Source: a virus
Direction: 5' to 3' (one strand)
Length of the DNA: 56,465 bases
IMG/VR virus record: IMGVR_UViG_3300032093_012241
Location: 1 to 56,465 of that record
Shown here piece by piece: positions 7,867 to 15,626 of the stretch (positions within the stretch are counted from its first letter, which is position 1; each line of letters begins with the position of its first letter). The notes beneath the pieces are model-generated. The model worked only from the letters and a program-made list of their open reading frames with translations, was not told the origin of the DNA and did no database searches. A program made the translations under genes and the position numbers.

Positions 7867-8776
7867 ATTTTACATTAAGTTTTATAAATAAGTCACCCTG
7901 AGCCGGAACTTTAAATCCTTTCTGAGGCACCCTAAGAGGTTTTGATGTGTCAAATTCTTTTGGTAACTTAACAGATAATAATCCATCTGGGTGTGGAACC
8001 TCAAAACTTTCGGATTGCAAATTTTCATAATCAAAAAACTTATTATAAACCAAATTTTGATCGTGCTTTTCAAAGTTATCAGATGGTTGGACATTAAATC
8101 TGATAATTAGATTACCATAAGTTATTTCATCAAAATCACCCCTACCTTGGATCATTATCATCTGACCTGTATCAACTCCGTGTGGTATTTTGATTGCCAG
8201 TTCCTCCATCACCGGATTAACGCCATTACCATTACAAGAATGACATTTGTTTAAAAAAGTGAATCCTTTTCCTGAGCAAGCATCGCAATCAGTTTGCATT
8301 ATTTGCATAAACATCGCAGTTCCAACTCTTTTGGTTATTACACCACTACCACCACATTTATTGCAAGTTTGCCTTTCACCACCTTTTCCCGAACAAGTTT
8401 CACATTTATGATTTCTATTAAAGACAATATTTTTTCTTTCTGATTTGAATGAATCCAAAACGGTTATATTAACATCAATTAACTTTTCTGAGACCGGTCT
8501 TTGTCTTTGGCGATTTCTGTTAAACATATTCATAACCTCCTCCATAGAAGGTCCGCCCATATTAAATAATGGATTGTTTTTTTGATTATCGTATTGACTT
8601 CTTTTATTTTCATCTCCCAAAACACCATAAGCCTCGGCGATTTCCTTAAATTTTTCCTCAGAACCACCTTTATCGGGGTGATGTTCAACGGCAAGTTTCC
8701 TATATGCCTTTTTTATTTCCTCTTGTGTTGCTTTTTCACCAACGCCCAATGTTTCATAGTAGTTTCCCTTTGACAT
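7853..8776 (-). CDS. dnaJ: DnaJ-type co-chaperone (J domain plus zinc-finger domain)
   Basis: A 307-residue type I J-protein. The J domain is residues 1-65 with the HPD motif at 33-35 (EHHPDKGG). A Met/Asn/Arg-rich linker replaces the usual Gly/Phe region. Four zinc-binding CxxCxGxG repeats follow: CETCSGKG (125), CNKCGGSG (138), CDACSGKG (164) and CHSCNGNG (178). The C-terminal substrate domain ends early, so the protein is shorter than the roughly 375 residues of bacterial DnaJ and probably lacks the dimerisation part. By family it stimulates the ATPase of DnaK and delivers clients. No DnaK or GrpE is in the window, so it presumably recruits the host chaperone, perhaps for virion assembly or replication. 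Confidence 0.92.
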   Translation of the reverse strand: MSKGNYYETLGVGEKATQEEIKKAYRKLAVEHHPDKGGSEEKFKEIAEAYGVLGDENKRSQYDNQKNNPLFNMGGPSMEEVMNMFNRNRQRQRPVSEKLIDVNITVLDSFKSERKNIVFNRNHKCETCSGKGGERQTCNKCGGSGVITKRVGTAMFMQIMQTDCDACSGKGFTFLNKCHSCNGNGVNPVMEELAIKIPHGVDTGQMIMIQGRGDFDEITYGNLIIRFNVQPSDNFEKHDQNLVYNKFFDYENLQSESFEVPHPDGLLSVKLPKEFDTSKPLRVPQKGFKVPAQGDLFIKLNVKFTRK

Positions 8777-8815
8777 AACGATTTACTTAACAGTTTTGAA
8801 TAATATTTTTTTTCA

Positions 8816-9478
8816 ATGGAGTTTAATTATATTGTTGTCCTTTTCAAAAATAGGACCAAACAAAAAGTCCTCAAAAAATTTAAGACATTAGAAAGAGTTA
8901 ATCAATACTTTAAAAAATTAGAGATAAAATCACATAAGGTTGTTTTTGAAAAACAATATGAAAATGGTCTTAAATGTGATTTTCAACTTGGTCTATTAAA
9001 GTTCGGTAAAGGCGGAGTAAGCTCATTGTATATGCAAGATTATTTGGGTCGTAATGTAAAAATACAATTTGAAGACCCTGATTATGTACTATTAAAAATG
9101 GTTGAGTATAGGGTTGAAGAACTAATTTTTGATGTGGATAAGAAAAAGAGGATTTCTGTGGATCAGTTTGTTAAACAATATCTTGATAAGTCTGGTATGA
9201 AAATGGTATCAAAAATTAATAACAAAGTTATTTTGCAATATGAAGAAAAGTTTAAAATATTTTCTTTAAAGACCGACGATGATGCTCAAAGGTTTGTTGA
9301 CAATATGTCAGAAGATTTTGTAACAAAAGGTAGAATGGACTGTATTTTTGTTCAGGACTGGACCACAGAACAAAGAAAATATCTATATGATTTTTTAGAT
9401 AAAAATGGAATACCTAAGAAGATACTTTATCGTCACTCAACGACATTTCCTCTAAAACACCATCAAGAAGAAAAATAA
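8816..9478 (+). CDS. Conserved hypothetical phage protein, 220 aa
   Basis: A plus-strand gene of 220 residues, starting 39 bases from the divergent DnaJ gene. The product is lysine-rich with alternating strands and helices (FNYIVVLFKNRTKQKVLKKF; VNQYFKKLEIKSHKVVFEKQ) and ends with TTEQRKYLYDFLDKNG and YRHSTTFPL. I believe similar proteins occur in related large phages but know no function. Its last 65 bases overlap the end of the opposite-strand gene 9414-9671. No catalytic motif is evident. Confidence 0.65.
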   Translation: MEFNYIVVLFKNRTKQKVLKKFKTLERVNQYFKKLEIKSHKVVFEKQYENGLKCDFQLGLLKFGKGGVSSLYMQDYLGRNVKIQFEDPDYVLLKMVEYRVEELIFDVDKKKRISVDQFVKQYLDKSGMKMVSKINNKVILQYEEKFKIFSLKTDDDAQRFVDNMSEDFVTKGRMDCIFVQDWTTEQRKYLYDFLDKNGIPKKILYRHSTTFPLKHHQEEK

Positions 9479-9671
9479 ACTCGGTACCTGAAATATCAAT
9501 TTTAAATTTTTCACCAGTAGGTTCTTTTCTTAATTCTATTTGTAACTTTCTAAATTCAGTTACAGGTAATTCAAATATTACAGTCGCCCTACCATTAAAT
9601 AAATTTTGAGAAGCGTCGGCAATTAACGCCATTTTTTCTAAAATCCCAATGTTTTTACTATCTTCTGCCAT
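9414..9671 (-). CDS. Conserved hypothetical protein, 85 aa
   Basis: An 85-residue product with the central stretch RATVIFELPVTEFRKLQIEL and the C-terminal strand GTEFIFLLDGVLEEM. No family recognised. It overlaps 9638-9835 at its start, which places it in the minus-strand small-gene run, and its last 65 bases overlap the converging gene 8816-9478. Both overlapping genes look coding in their own frames. Confidence 0.6.
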   Translation of the reverse strand: MAEDSKNIGILEKMALIADASQNLFNGRATVIFELPVTEFRKLQIELRKEPTGEKFKIDISGTEFIFLLDGVLEEMSLSDDKVSS

Positions 9672-9835
9672 AACGTAAGTTTTACCTCGTCTGAATTTGA
9701 TATTTCAGCTTTTCTAAATTTTCTTATTTCTTCTATAAATTTTTTCTTGTCTGCAAGAAGCTCCGCAGAATCTTTGAGTTTTTCTTTTTCAAGCCAATTT
9801 AATACTTTGGCTTTTTCATGGCTCTGTAAGTTCAT
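9638..9835 (-). CDS. Hypothetical protein, 65 aa
   Basis: A 65-residue, highly charged, helical product (HEKAKVLNWLEKEKLKDSAE; KKKFIEEIRKFRKAEI). No family recognised. It overlaps its upstream neighbour by 20 bases and its downstream neighbour by 34 bases, typical for coupled small phage genes. Confidence 0.5.
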   Translation of the reverse strand: MNLQSHEKAKVLNWLEKEKLKDSAELLADKKKFIEEIRKFRKAEISNSDEVKLTLWQKIVKTLGF

Positions 9836-10220
9836 CGTTTAAAGTCATTTTTTTTTCGGTTAATTCAAAACTAAGATTTTTTAAATTTTCTAAATTTTGT
9901 TTATCAAAAATTTGCTTCAACTCAACAACTTTACTTTCAAAAAGTTTTTCTTTCTCTTCTCTTTCTTTATTATACTTGATAACACCATTTAGGTTAATTA
10001 ATAAATCCTCAACACTTTTTTCATCAAAAACTGAAACAAAAGAAAAGGACCTATAATCTTTAATATTTGATTCATTTTCTATCACAGAATTCTCGGGTAC
10101 ATATTTTTTAGGTAACTTCCATGTTGTTGGAAAAGTTACGTCTATAGATAAATAGTTTTTAAGTTTTCTAACGCTTAATAAATAAGGATTAATTACTGAT
10201 AATTCTTGGAAAAAGGTCAT
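9816..10220 (-). CDS. Hypothetical protein, 134 aa
   Basis: A 134-residue product. The N-terminal half is mixed (NPYLLSVRKLKNYLSIDVTF), and the C-terminal half is a likely coiled coil (EREEKEKLFESKVVELKQIF). Its ATG overlaps the stop of the upstream membrane protein gene by ATGA. No function can be assigned. Confidence 0.6.
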   Translation of the reverse strand: MTFFQELSVINPYLLSVRKLKNYLSIDVTFPTTWKLPKKYVPENSVIENESNIKDYRSFSFVSVFDEKSVEDLLINLNGVIKYNKEREEKEKLFESKVVELKQIFDKQNLENLKNLSFELTEKKMTLNDELTEP

Positions 10221-10411
10221 CTTATATGTTGTATTATGTATGTTATTATGTAGGTTATAGCCAATCCTTGAAGGATAAGTGGGGTGCCGCTCTTATAAAT
10301 CGGTTGTGGATTCTTCTGCGACACCGCACTTATAATTTTAACTATTGTTGTTAAAATAGTCAAAATAGAAAATATGAATATAAATAAAAATATACTATCT
10401 ATATTATTCAT
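10217..10411 (-). CDS. Small membrane protein, 64 aa
   Basis: I take the ATG at 10411 (MNNIDSIFLF), which overlaps the end of the histone-like gene by 8 bases (ATGAATAA). An in-frame TTG at 10435 would add a basic octapeptide. Two hydrophobic helices are visible: IFLFIFIFSILTILTTIVKI near the N-terminus and LILQGLAITYIITYII at the C-terminus. A small two-helix membrane protein in a phage could be a holin, but the lysis-type genes lie 5 kb away, so I leave it unnamed. Confidence 0.55.
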   Translation of the reverse strand: MNNIDSIFLFIFIFSILTILTTIVKIISAVSQKNPQPIYKSGTPLILQGLAITYIITYIIQHIR

Positions 10412-10586
10412 TTTCGTTCTTTTTTCTTTCTTCAAGAATTTCTTTTCTCAAGCCTTGTAAAAGTTCTTTCAATTCTTGAGCGGTTCCGCGAGCACGTGTT
10501 CCTGCGCTTTTGTTTCCTTTGTAGAATTTACCGGCGTCAATTGATAATTGCTCGGTGAGTTCTTTGATTTTTTCGATTGTTTCCAT
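10404..10586 (-). CDS. Histone H1-like (Hc1-type) DNA-binding protein
   Basis: A 60-residue protein starting at ATG 10586 (METIEKIKEL; an in-frame TTG at 10592 adds two residues). The segment KGNKSAGTRARGTAQELKEL followed by LQGLRKEIL matches the Bacteroidota histone H1-like protein family (Hc1), which has a GNKxAGxRARK core and a following helix; this match is from memory. The lysine-rich tail of host versions is short here (EERKKNENE). Family role: binding and compaction of DNA. In a phage it could package DNA, coat the host nucleoid, or mask phage DNA. It heads a coupled run of small genes. Confidence 0.75.
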   Translation of the reverse strand: METIEKIKELTEQLSIDAGKFYKGNKSAGTRARGTAQELKELLQGLRKEILEERKKNENE

Positions 10587-10655
10587 ATTCAATTAGAATT
10601 CAATAGTTTATTTGTTTTCTAAAAAATAGTATTTATGGTTAGTTAGTAAAGGTTT

Positions 10656-11123
10656 TTATCGTTTTAAATTCTTATCTAATGACTTATATAAGTCAGTTAG
10701 CATATCCAAATCAGATTTTGTAAATGGTTTTTTCAAATCAAAAATGTCTTCAAAAAAACTTTTGATTTGGTTTTTAATTTTAACGTCTTTTTGTTTATAG
10801 AAAACCTCATCAAAAAATGATTTAAAATGATCAAAGTGTTCTCCTTTATAAAAAAATTTAAGGTTTTCCTTTGCAAAGTTATCAATTGTTTTTTTCCAAC
10901 ACCATTCAAAATGTTTGGTATTATCCTCCTCTGACATTATTATTTGGTTTTCGTTGTTATCATTTTCAACCCCCAAATATGTGTCTAAAATCAATTGATG
11001 TAATGAATTTGCAAAATCATAATATAACTCTACCTTCTCAGGTATGATATTATTCATATCTAACCATACTTGTACATCGTCGGGATGTACTGGTTTTGAT
11101 ATATAGTTAAAAATATTCTCCAT
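10656..11123 (-). CDS. Conserved hypothetical protein, 155 aa
   Basis: A 155-residue acidic protein with aromatic-rich segments (DDVQVWLDMNNIIPEKVELY; KHFEWCWKKTIDNFAKENL). I have a sense that similar proteins recur in related phages, but no function is known to me. Its start codon lies inside the left arm of a 12-bp perfect inverted repeat (11113-11146), so in the mRNA the ATG can pair with the upstream leader. This is the best sequence sign of translational or operator control in the small-gene region. Confidence 0.65.
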   Translation of the reverse strand: MENIFNYISKPVHPDDVQVWLDMNNIIPEKVELYYDFANSLHQLILDTYLGVENDNNENQIIMSEEDNTKHFEWCWKKTIDNFAKENLKFFYKGEHFDHFKSFFDEVFYKQKDVKIKNQIKSFFEDIFDLKKPFTKSDLDMLTDLYKSLDKNLKR

Positions 11124-11146
11124 AAGAATTTACCTATGGAGAATAT
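11113..11146. promoter_or_regulatory. Perfect 12-bp inverted repeat over a start codon
   Basis: Left arm ATATTCTCCATA (11113-11124) and right arm TATGGAGAATAT (11135-11146) are exact reverse complements, separated by 10 bases. The ATG of 10656-11123 (CAT at 11121-11123) is in the left arm. In the minus-strand transcript the leader arm can pair with the start codon and the first codons. As DNA it could equally be a dimeric operator. It is not followed by a T run and is not a terminator. Confidence 0.7.
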
Positions 11147-11170
11147 AATTACACTCCATAATATTTTATA

Positions 11171-12427
11171 TTATTGCGTCTTTTTATTATACCCTAATAA
11201 ATGATTCATTTTTTCAATTTCTTCATTTATAAGTTTTTCTTTTTTGTTTTCTGTTGATTCTAAAGCTTGGAATATTCTCGCAACATCTTTTTCTTCTTCG
11301 CTATCTTGTTTATAATCATAAACAGGTTGAGCTTGTCTATTGTAACCTTCTTTTTTCTTTAAAACAGATAACAAATTTCTTTTTCTGACTTTGTTTCTTC
11401 TTTTATTCACATCAGTTTCAACAGCATTTGCCCATTTAGGATTATTACCAGCTTTAGAGGATCCTTCCATATATTCATCCATTTTGGCTTCATTTGGATG
11501 TATTTCATCGTATGCTATGTTTTCTAACCCAGCTCCTGCGAAATTTTCTATATATTCATCAACTTCTTTTGTTGCTTTATAAGTTTTTTTATCCATTTTA
11601 GCCAATTCACCATTACCTTTTGGAAAAATTTTAGGTTCAAAATCAAAATCTCCTTTTGACCCATCTTTCAAATAATCTTTCATTTTTTTGGTAACAGATT
11701 TAATATAATCTTCGTTTTCTTTTTTTGATTTATCAAGATTTCTTCTTGTTGTACTTACACCAGGAGGATTAGATTGTTTTCTAATATTCTCTTTTTGTTC
11801 TTTAACAATCTTCTCAATCAAATCAATCATTTCGTTTTCAGTTAATTTAACTGATTCTTTTTTAGTTTTACCTCCATTTAACTTAACACCTCTACCAAGT
11901 AAAACATCTTTACGTGTTACTTTTCCATCACCACTTAGATCAGGAAATTTTTTACCTTCTTTAGTTTCAGATTTATGTTTTCTTAAAAGTTTGAAATCTT
12001 CTGAATCAATTTTGTTATTTTTATTTTTATCTAATTTTTTTTGGCCACCAAATAACTTTTCAGTAATTTCTGAACCTGCGTATTTTTGATGACTATCGCA
12101 AGCTTCCCTACTAAATTCTGGACTTTCTTCATCACAAACCTTTTTAAGTTTTTCAGCCTCGTCAAAATTAGCTTCATATATTGATTCCATTTTATAACCG
12201 CACTCAGAACATTCACCTTCCATCATTACACCTTCTCTGCATTGTTCGCATGTTTCACCTTCTTCAAATTCTTCTTCATCAAGGTTAATTTCATCAAAAC
12301 CTTCAAACTCATCTTCTTCAGTAACATCTGACTTGAGTTTATTGATAATTTCATCTGCCTTTTCATCTAATGATTCACGAAGAACTTTATTTACAACAGA
12401 ATCGATATAATTTTTAATTGTTTTCAT
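11171..12427 (-). CDS. Zinc-ribbon and double EF-hand protein, probable virion component
   Basis: A 418-residue acidic protein. Residues 60-76 carry two CxxC pairs (CEQC, CSEC), a zinc-ribbon pattern. Two calcium-loop motifs follow: DKNKNNKIDSED at 133-144 and DLSGDGKVTRKD at 163-174, each matching the 12-residue EF-hand/dockerin loop. Residues 193-212 read VKLTENEMIDLIEKIVKEQ, a motif that also occurs in diverged form at the start of 18261-18890. The N-terminus MKTIKNYIDSVVNKVLRES resembles capsid-targeting peptides of T4 internal proteins. A TATTTATA element lies 14 bases upstream. Placement beside other low-complexity acidic genes suggests a structural or internal head protein; this is inference. 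Confidence 0.6.
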   Translation of the reverse strand: MKTIKNYIDSVVNKVLRESLDEKADEIINKLKSDVTEEDEFEGFDEINLDEEEFEEGETCEQCREGVMMEGECSECGYKMESIYEANFDEAEKLKKVCDEESPEFSREACDSHQKYAGSEITEKLFGGQKKLDKNKNNKIDSEDFKLLRKHKSETKEGKKFPDLSGDGKVTRKDVLLGRGVKLNGGKTKKESVKLTENEMIDLIEKIVKEQKENIRKQSNPPGVSTTRRNLDKSKKENEDYIKSVTKKMKDYLKDGSKGDFDFEPKIFPKGNGELAKMDKKTYKATKEVDEYIENFAGAGLENIAYDEIHPNEAKMDEYMEGSSKAGNNPKWANAVETDVNKRRNKVRKRNLLSVLKKKEGYNRQAQPVYDYKQDSEEEKDVARIFQALESTENKKEKLINEEIEKMNHLLGYNKKTQ

Positions 12428-12441
12428 ATTTTACGTTTTTG

Positions 12442-12449
12442 TATAAATA
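12442..12449 (-). promoter_or_regulatory. TATTTATA element upstream of the EF-hand gene
   Basis: Minus-strand TATTTATA, ending 14 bases before the ATG at 12427. Part of the recurrent set of candidate phage promoter cores. Confidence 0.4.
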
Positions 12450-12452
12450 TCT

Positions 12453-13541
12453 TTATTTTTTATAATTTCTAAATATATGTAGATTATCTCTTAATATATT
12501 TTTAATTACACTCTCACTAATATTGTGTTTTTTTGACACATTTTTTATCACTTCTTTAATTCTTTCGTTTTCAAAAATCTTTAACGCTTTGATATCACCT
12601 TGATTACAATATGGATATTTTTGACATTTGCGTTTTACTTCAACAAATTTTCCTCCAGGTATTTGTGTTTTTTTGGCACCTCTCCAGTTTTTTTTGGTTG
12701 AAGATTTTGCCCATACCATTGGGGTAACATAAGAACCTGATGATGAGGATCCTGTAGCCTCTTTTGTTTCGGTTTTTTTGACCTTACCTTGACAATGTGC
12801 TTTTTGACTAAATCCTTTTGGGTTATCACAATCAATACTTTTTTTGTATTTTTCACTCCAATTTTCTCCCATATCCATTTTTTTTTCATTTTTGTTTCGT
12901 GAATTTCCAAAAGACTCTATCCAATTTTGAGAATTTTTATCCTTGTCAGTTGTTTTTATGTATTTGATAACATCTTTATCAACTTCGTCTTTACTTAGTT
13001 TATCTAAAACAATTCTTTTAAAGATGTCCTTTCTCATAATTTTAAAATCATCAATATTTTTTTTAACAAGCCAATAAGGTATTTCAATGAATTTAAAATT
13101 TTCAAATCCTGTGTCTTGATCCAAAATATTTATTTGAGATTTTGGTAATTTTATGCGACGTATTTTAATCAGATAAGGCTCCGCTTCATCACCAAAGGTT
13201 GATTTTCTTGGATATATTTCTTGTATATTCAAAATTTCAATAAATTTATCTGATGAATCATCAACTATATAATAAGCAGCAATAAATTTTTTACTTTCAG
13301 ATTCATATGAAGATTTGAAAAAATCCAAATCATTTGAATTTTCATTTTCTTCTTTCATATCTCCGAATAATGGAGCTGAGAATGATCCGGCTGATGATGC
13401 GCCTGTGGCTTCTTTTGTTTCAGATTCAGGAATATTATTCATAGTATCTCGAACAACTTTACTTGATGATGAATCAGTAATTTTTGATGCTAATTGTTGG
13501 AAAACACCATCTCTAATCTTATCCGCCATTGTATTTTCCAT
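12453..13541 (-). CDS. Probable virion protein with duplicated ETKEATG motif
   Basis: A 362-residue protein. Two near copies of a short linker, ETKEATGASSAGSFSAP at about 40-56 and ETKEATGSSSSGSYVTP near residue 262, divide it. Just before the second copy is a Cys motif DCDNPKGFSQKAHCQG; I recall similar motifs in structural proteins of other marine and freshwater phages. The C-terminal part is basic and has four cysteine/aromatic positions (KCQKYPYCNQGD). Repeated Ala/Ser/Gly linkers often mark protease sites or flexible tethers in virion proteins. A virion role is inferred from composition and neighbourhood, not proven. Confidence 0.55.
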   Translation of the reverse strand: MENTMADKIRDGVFQQLASKITDSSSSKVVRDTMNNIPESETKEATGASSAGSFSAPLFGDMKEENENSNDLDFFKSSYESESKKFIAAYYIVDDSSDKFIEILNIQEIYPRKSTFGDEAEPYLIKIRRIKLPKSQINILDQDTGFENFKFIEIPYWLVKKNIDDFKIMRKDIFKRIVLDKLSKDEVDKDVIKYIKTTDKDKNSQNWIESFGNSRNKNEKKMDMGENWSEKYKKSIDCDNPKGFSQKAHCQGKVKKTETKEATGSSSSGSYVTPMVWAKSSTKKNWRGAKKTQIPGGKFVEVKRKCQKYPYCNQGDIKALKIFENERIKEVIKNVSKKHNISESVIKNILRDNLHIFRNYKK

Positions 13542-13544
13542 AAA

Positions 13545-13790
13545 TTAAGCCCTCCTTATTCTTCCTTCCCAAGTACCTCTTTGTGTCCATAAAAATTGAT
13601 AAAACTCAGACATACTTTTAACTATTAAATCTTTTATTTCAGTTTCCAACTTACCACGTTTGATTTCTTTTCCTATCTCATCAATTAATTTATTTTCAAA
13701 TTGTCTGGCAGTTTGAGAACCAAGAAATTCTTTAATTTCTTTTCTTATGATGGTTTCAATTTCTTTTTTTTGTGAGGATGAAAGTGACAT
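13545..13790 (-). CDS. Hypothetical protein, 81 aa
   Basis: An 81-residue, helical, charged protein (SSQKKEIETIIRKEIKEFLG; KLETEIKDLIVKSMSEFYQF) ending in the basic aromatic tail LWTQRGTWEGRIRRA. No family recognised. It lies 1 base after 13792-14427 and 3 bases before the ETKEATG protein gene, so it belongs to the same run of probable virion or lysis genes. Confidence 0.6.
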   Translation of the reverse strand: MSLSSSQKKEIETIIRKEIKEFLGSQTARQFENKLIDEIGKEIKRGKLETEIKDLIVKSMSEFYQFLWTQRGTWEGRIRRA

Positions 13791-13791
13791 T

Positions 13792-14427
13792 TTATTTTTT
13801 AAATTTTATTTTCCAATAAACAGAACCCATTAAAGTTGGTTGTCTATTAGAGTTTATTCCAAGTCCTAAACCATACAATTTATCGTTTTTATCATTGTAA
13901 AGTAAGTTAATACCCCCATAATTAACTATATCAGTTCTGTCAAATCCTCCTTGTAATCCAATAAAGAATTTTCTTTTTGGTGGTTCCTTCAAAAAAAGAG
14001 TATCATTTATAATTCTTTCGGTTATAGATGATTCGAACATTCTTGCGTATATTTTGTTTTCAGTAATCGTGTCTTTTATTATAACAAAAGAACTTTGACC
14101 CAAATCGAGAGTATCGATATAAAATCTTTTGGAAAAATAATCTTTTAAAATTAAGATTGTATCCGCTTCTTGTGGAATATAAACAGGTACTTTAACCTCA
14201 ACTTTAATATCTTTCCCCTTTCTATATACAATTGAATCTCTTGTTATGTAAGTGGTATCTTTCTTATGATCGACCAACTCATATTTTTTTCCTTTAACTT
14301 TAATAATATCTCCTTTATTGATATCAGTTTTTCCGTCACCACAAAACCTTAATAACAGAATTACAATAATAAGCCCTATTATTAATATAGTTTTAAAATC
14401 AATTTTTTGTTTTTGATTATTTTTCAT
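13792..14427 (-). CDS. Membrane-anchored protein with beta-rich C-terminus
   Basis: A 211-residue protein with a basic N-terminus and one membrane helix at about 13-29 (ILIIGLIIVILLLRFCG), then a short beta-type domain (KGDIIKVKGKKYELVDHKKD) and a C-terminal part rich in aromatic strands (FFIGLQGGFDRTDIVNYGGI; LYGLGLGINSN) that resembles beta-strands of outer-membrane proteins. An inner-membrane anchor plus such an end would suit a protein bridging the envelope, perhaps a spanin-like role next to the amidase. This is inference; no spanin family match is claimed. It overlaps the upstream gene by 11 bases. Confidence 0.5.
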   Translation of the reverse strand: MKNNQKQKIDFKTILIIGLIIVILLLRFCGDGKTDINKGDIIKVKGKKYELVDHKKDTTYITRDSIVYRKGKDIKVEVKVPVYIPQEADTILILKDYFSKRFYIDTLDLGQSSFVIIKDTITENKIYARMFESSITERIINDTLFLKEPPKRKFFIGLQGGFDRTDIVNYGGINLLYNDKNDKLYGLGLGINSNRQPTLMGSVYWKIKFKK

Positions 14428-15037
14428 TTGTTGGTTCAGTTCTTTTTCTTTGAGCTACAACTTTTGCCCATTTTGATTTAAATTTTTCGTAATACTGTCT
14501 TAATTTTTCAATTACACTGTCAAACTCTTGATCTACTTTAACCATTTGACTATTGATATATATCCCGTTTGTTTCACCGATTCTGAACATAAAATCCATG
14601 TCAAACTCAATTAATTTACCTGACCATTCTACGCTATCGGCATATACGTTTAATGGTTTAAAATCTACCATATCTGATACTTCTTGAACGAATTCATCCA
14701 TAGTATCTTGAAATGATTGTTTGTCTAATGTTGTTATTTGCAGTTCCTTTTGGTTTTTTCCGTGCATTGTTAAAATTCCACCTGAAATTCTATAGGACTG
14801 CTGCTTATTATCTTTTGACTCGGTATCAAAATCTATTTCGGTTTCAACAGAAGACGGAACATTTACTCTGTCAATGTTATCGTCACCAGTTGATTCTTCT
14901 TTGAATTTAACATCTTCAGTGATAATACCATATCTTTTTTTAATTTTTTTGATATCTTCCATCAAATTTTTATCATTTTGAGATATCAAGTTTCTTGATA
15001 CTTTAAGAAGATTTTTTATTTCGTCATGTTTGTTCAT
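14417..15037 (-). CDS. Conserved hypothetical protein, 206 aa (possible virion protein)
   Basis: A 206-residue protein. A charged N-terminal helix (KNLLKVSRNLISQNDKNLME) is followed by a compact domain with SYRISGGILTMHGKNQKEL, MDEFVQEVSDMVDFKPLNVY and VEWSGKLIEFDMDFMFRIGE. I recall this middle region as conserved among related large phages, with no known function. It sits between the amidase gene (overlap 14 bases) and the membrane-anchored gene (overlap 11 bases). Confidence 0.6.
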   Translation of the reverse strand: MNKHDEIKNLLKVSRNLISQNDKNLMEDIKKIKKRYGIITEDVKFKEESTGDDNIDRVNVPSSVETEIDFDTESKDNKQQSYRISGGILTMHGKNQKELQITTLDKQSFQDTMDEFVQEVSDMVDFKPLNVYADSVEWSGKLIEFDMDFMFRIGETNGIYINSQMVKVDQEFDSVIEKLRQYYEKFKSKWAKVVAQRKRTEPTNEK

Positions 15038-15626
15038 AATTTAAAAGTTTGTTAAATTTTTCAAAATCAAAAGCAGGGCTTACATCAGTAAATATCACAT
15101 CATAGTTACTTTTTGTGACAATTCCCTCAAATTTTTCAATTCCGTTAATTTTTGTATTATGACCTATTGTTTTTTTGGTTATACCGTGTAGGTCGCATAG
15201 TTTGTCACATAAATACTTCAACCTTTCATACTGTATTTCAGTATAAGGTTGCCAAAAGAAATAATCTCTCCATTTTTTATCTACAACGGATCCTTTGTGT
15301 ATTGAACCTATCCAATTTTTATAAAAATCTTTAAGAGGTTCTTTTTCTAACCAACCTAAATTTTCTAAGGAGATAACAATCGCATTTCTGTTTATATTCT
15401 CCTCTTTGAAGAATTTAGAGTGCCCGATATCAGGAAGTAATCTTAGTATCGTACCTTCCCTTGATATTACATAATTTGGTATTCTATCAAATTTACCGTT
15501 TAATCTATATTTCAAGGAAGATAAGTATTCTCCTATCTCCCTTGATGTATGACAAAGTATTATTTGTTTTTTCTTTTTTTGTTTTCCGGTAGTTTTGAAA
15601 TCTCCATACTCAATAATCTCAGACAT
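15024..15626 (-). CDS. N-acetylmuramoyl-L-alanine amidase (endolysin)
   Basis: A 200-residue protein of the Amidase_2/PGRP fold. Seen are the zinc histidine in IILCHTSREI (H26), the strand PNYVISREGTILRLLPD, the core AIVISLENLGWL, the conserved segment YTEIQYERLKYLCDKLCD, a second histidine in IGHNTKIN, and the ending DVSPAFDF, matching the family's DPGPxFxW. These residues bind the zinc that cleaves the bond between MurNAc and L-alanine. There is no signal peptide, so release would need a holin. The start overlaps the end of the four-helix membrane protein gene by 8 bases, which makes that gene and 16599-16874 possible lysis partners. Confidence 0.85.
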   Translation of the reverse strand: MSEIIEYGDFKTTGKQKKKKQIILCHTSREIGEYLSSLKYRLNGKFDRIPNYVISREGTILRLLPDIGHSKFFKEENINRNAIVISLENLGWLEKEPLKDFYKNWIGSIHKGSVVDKKWRDYFFWQPYTEIQYERLKYLCDKLCDLHGITKKTIGHNTKINGIEKFEGIVTKSNYDVIFTDVSPAFDFEKFNKLLNYEQT

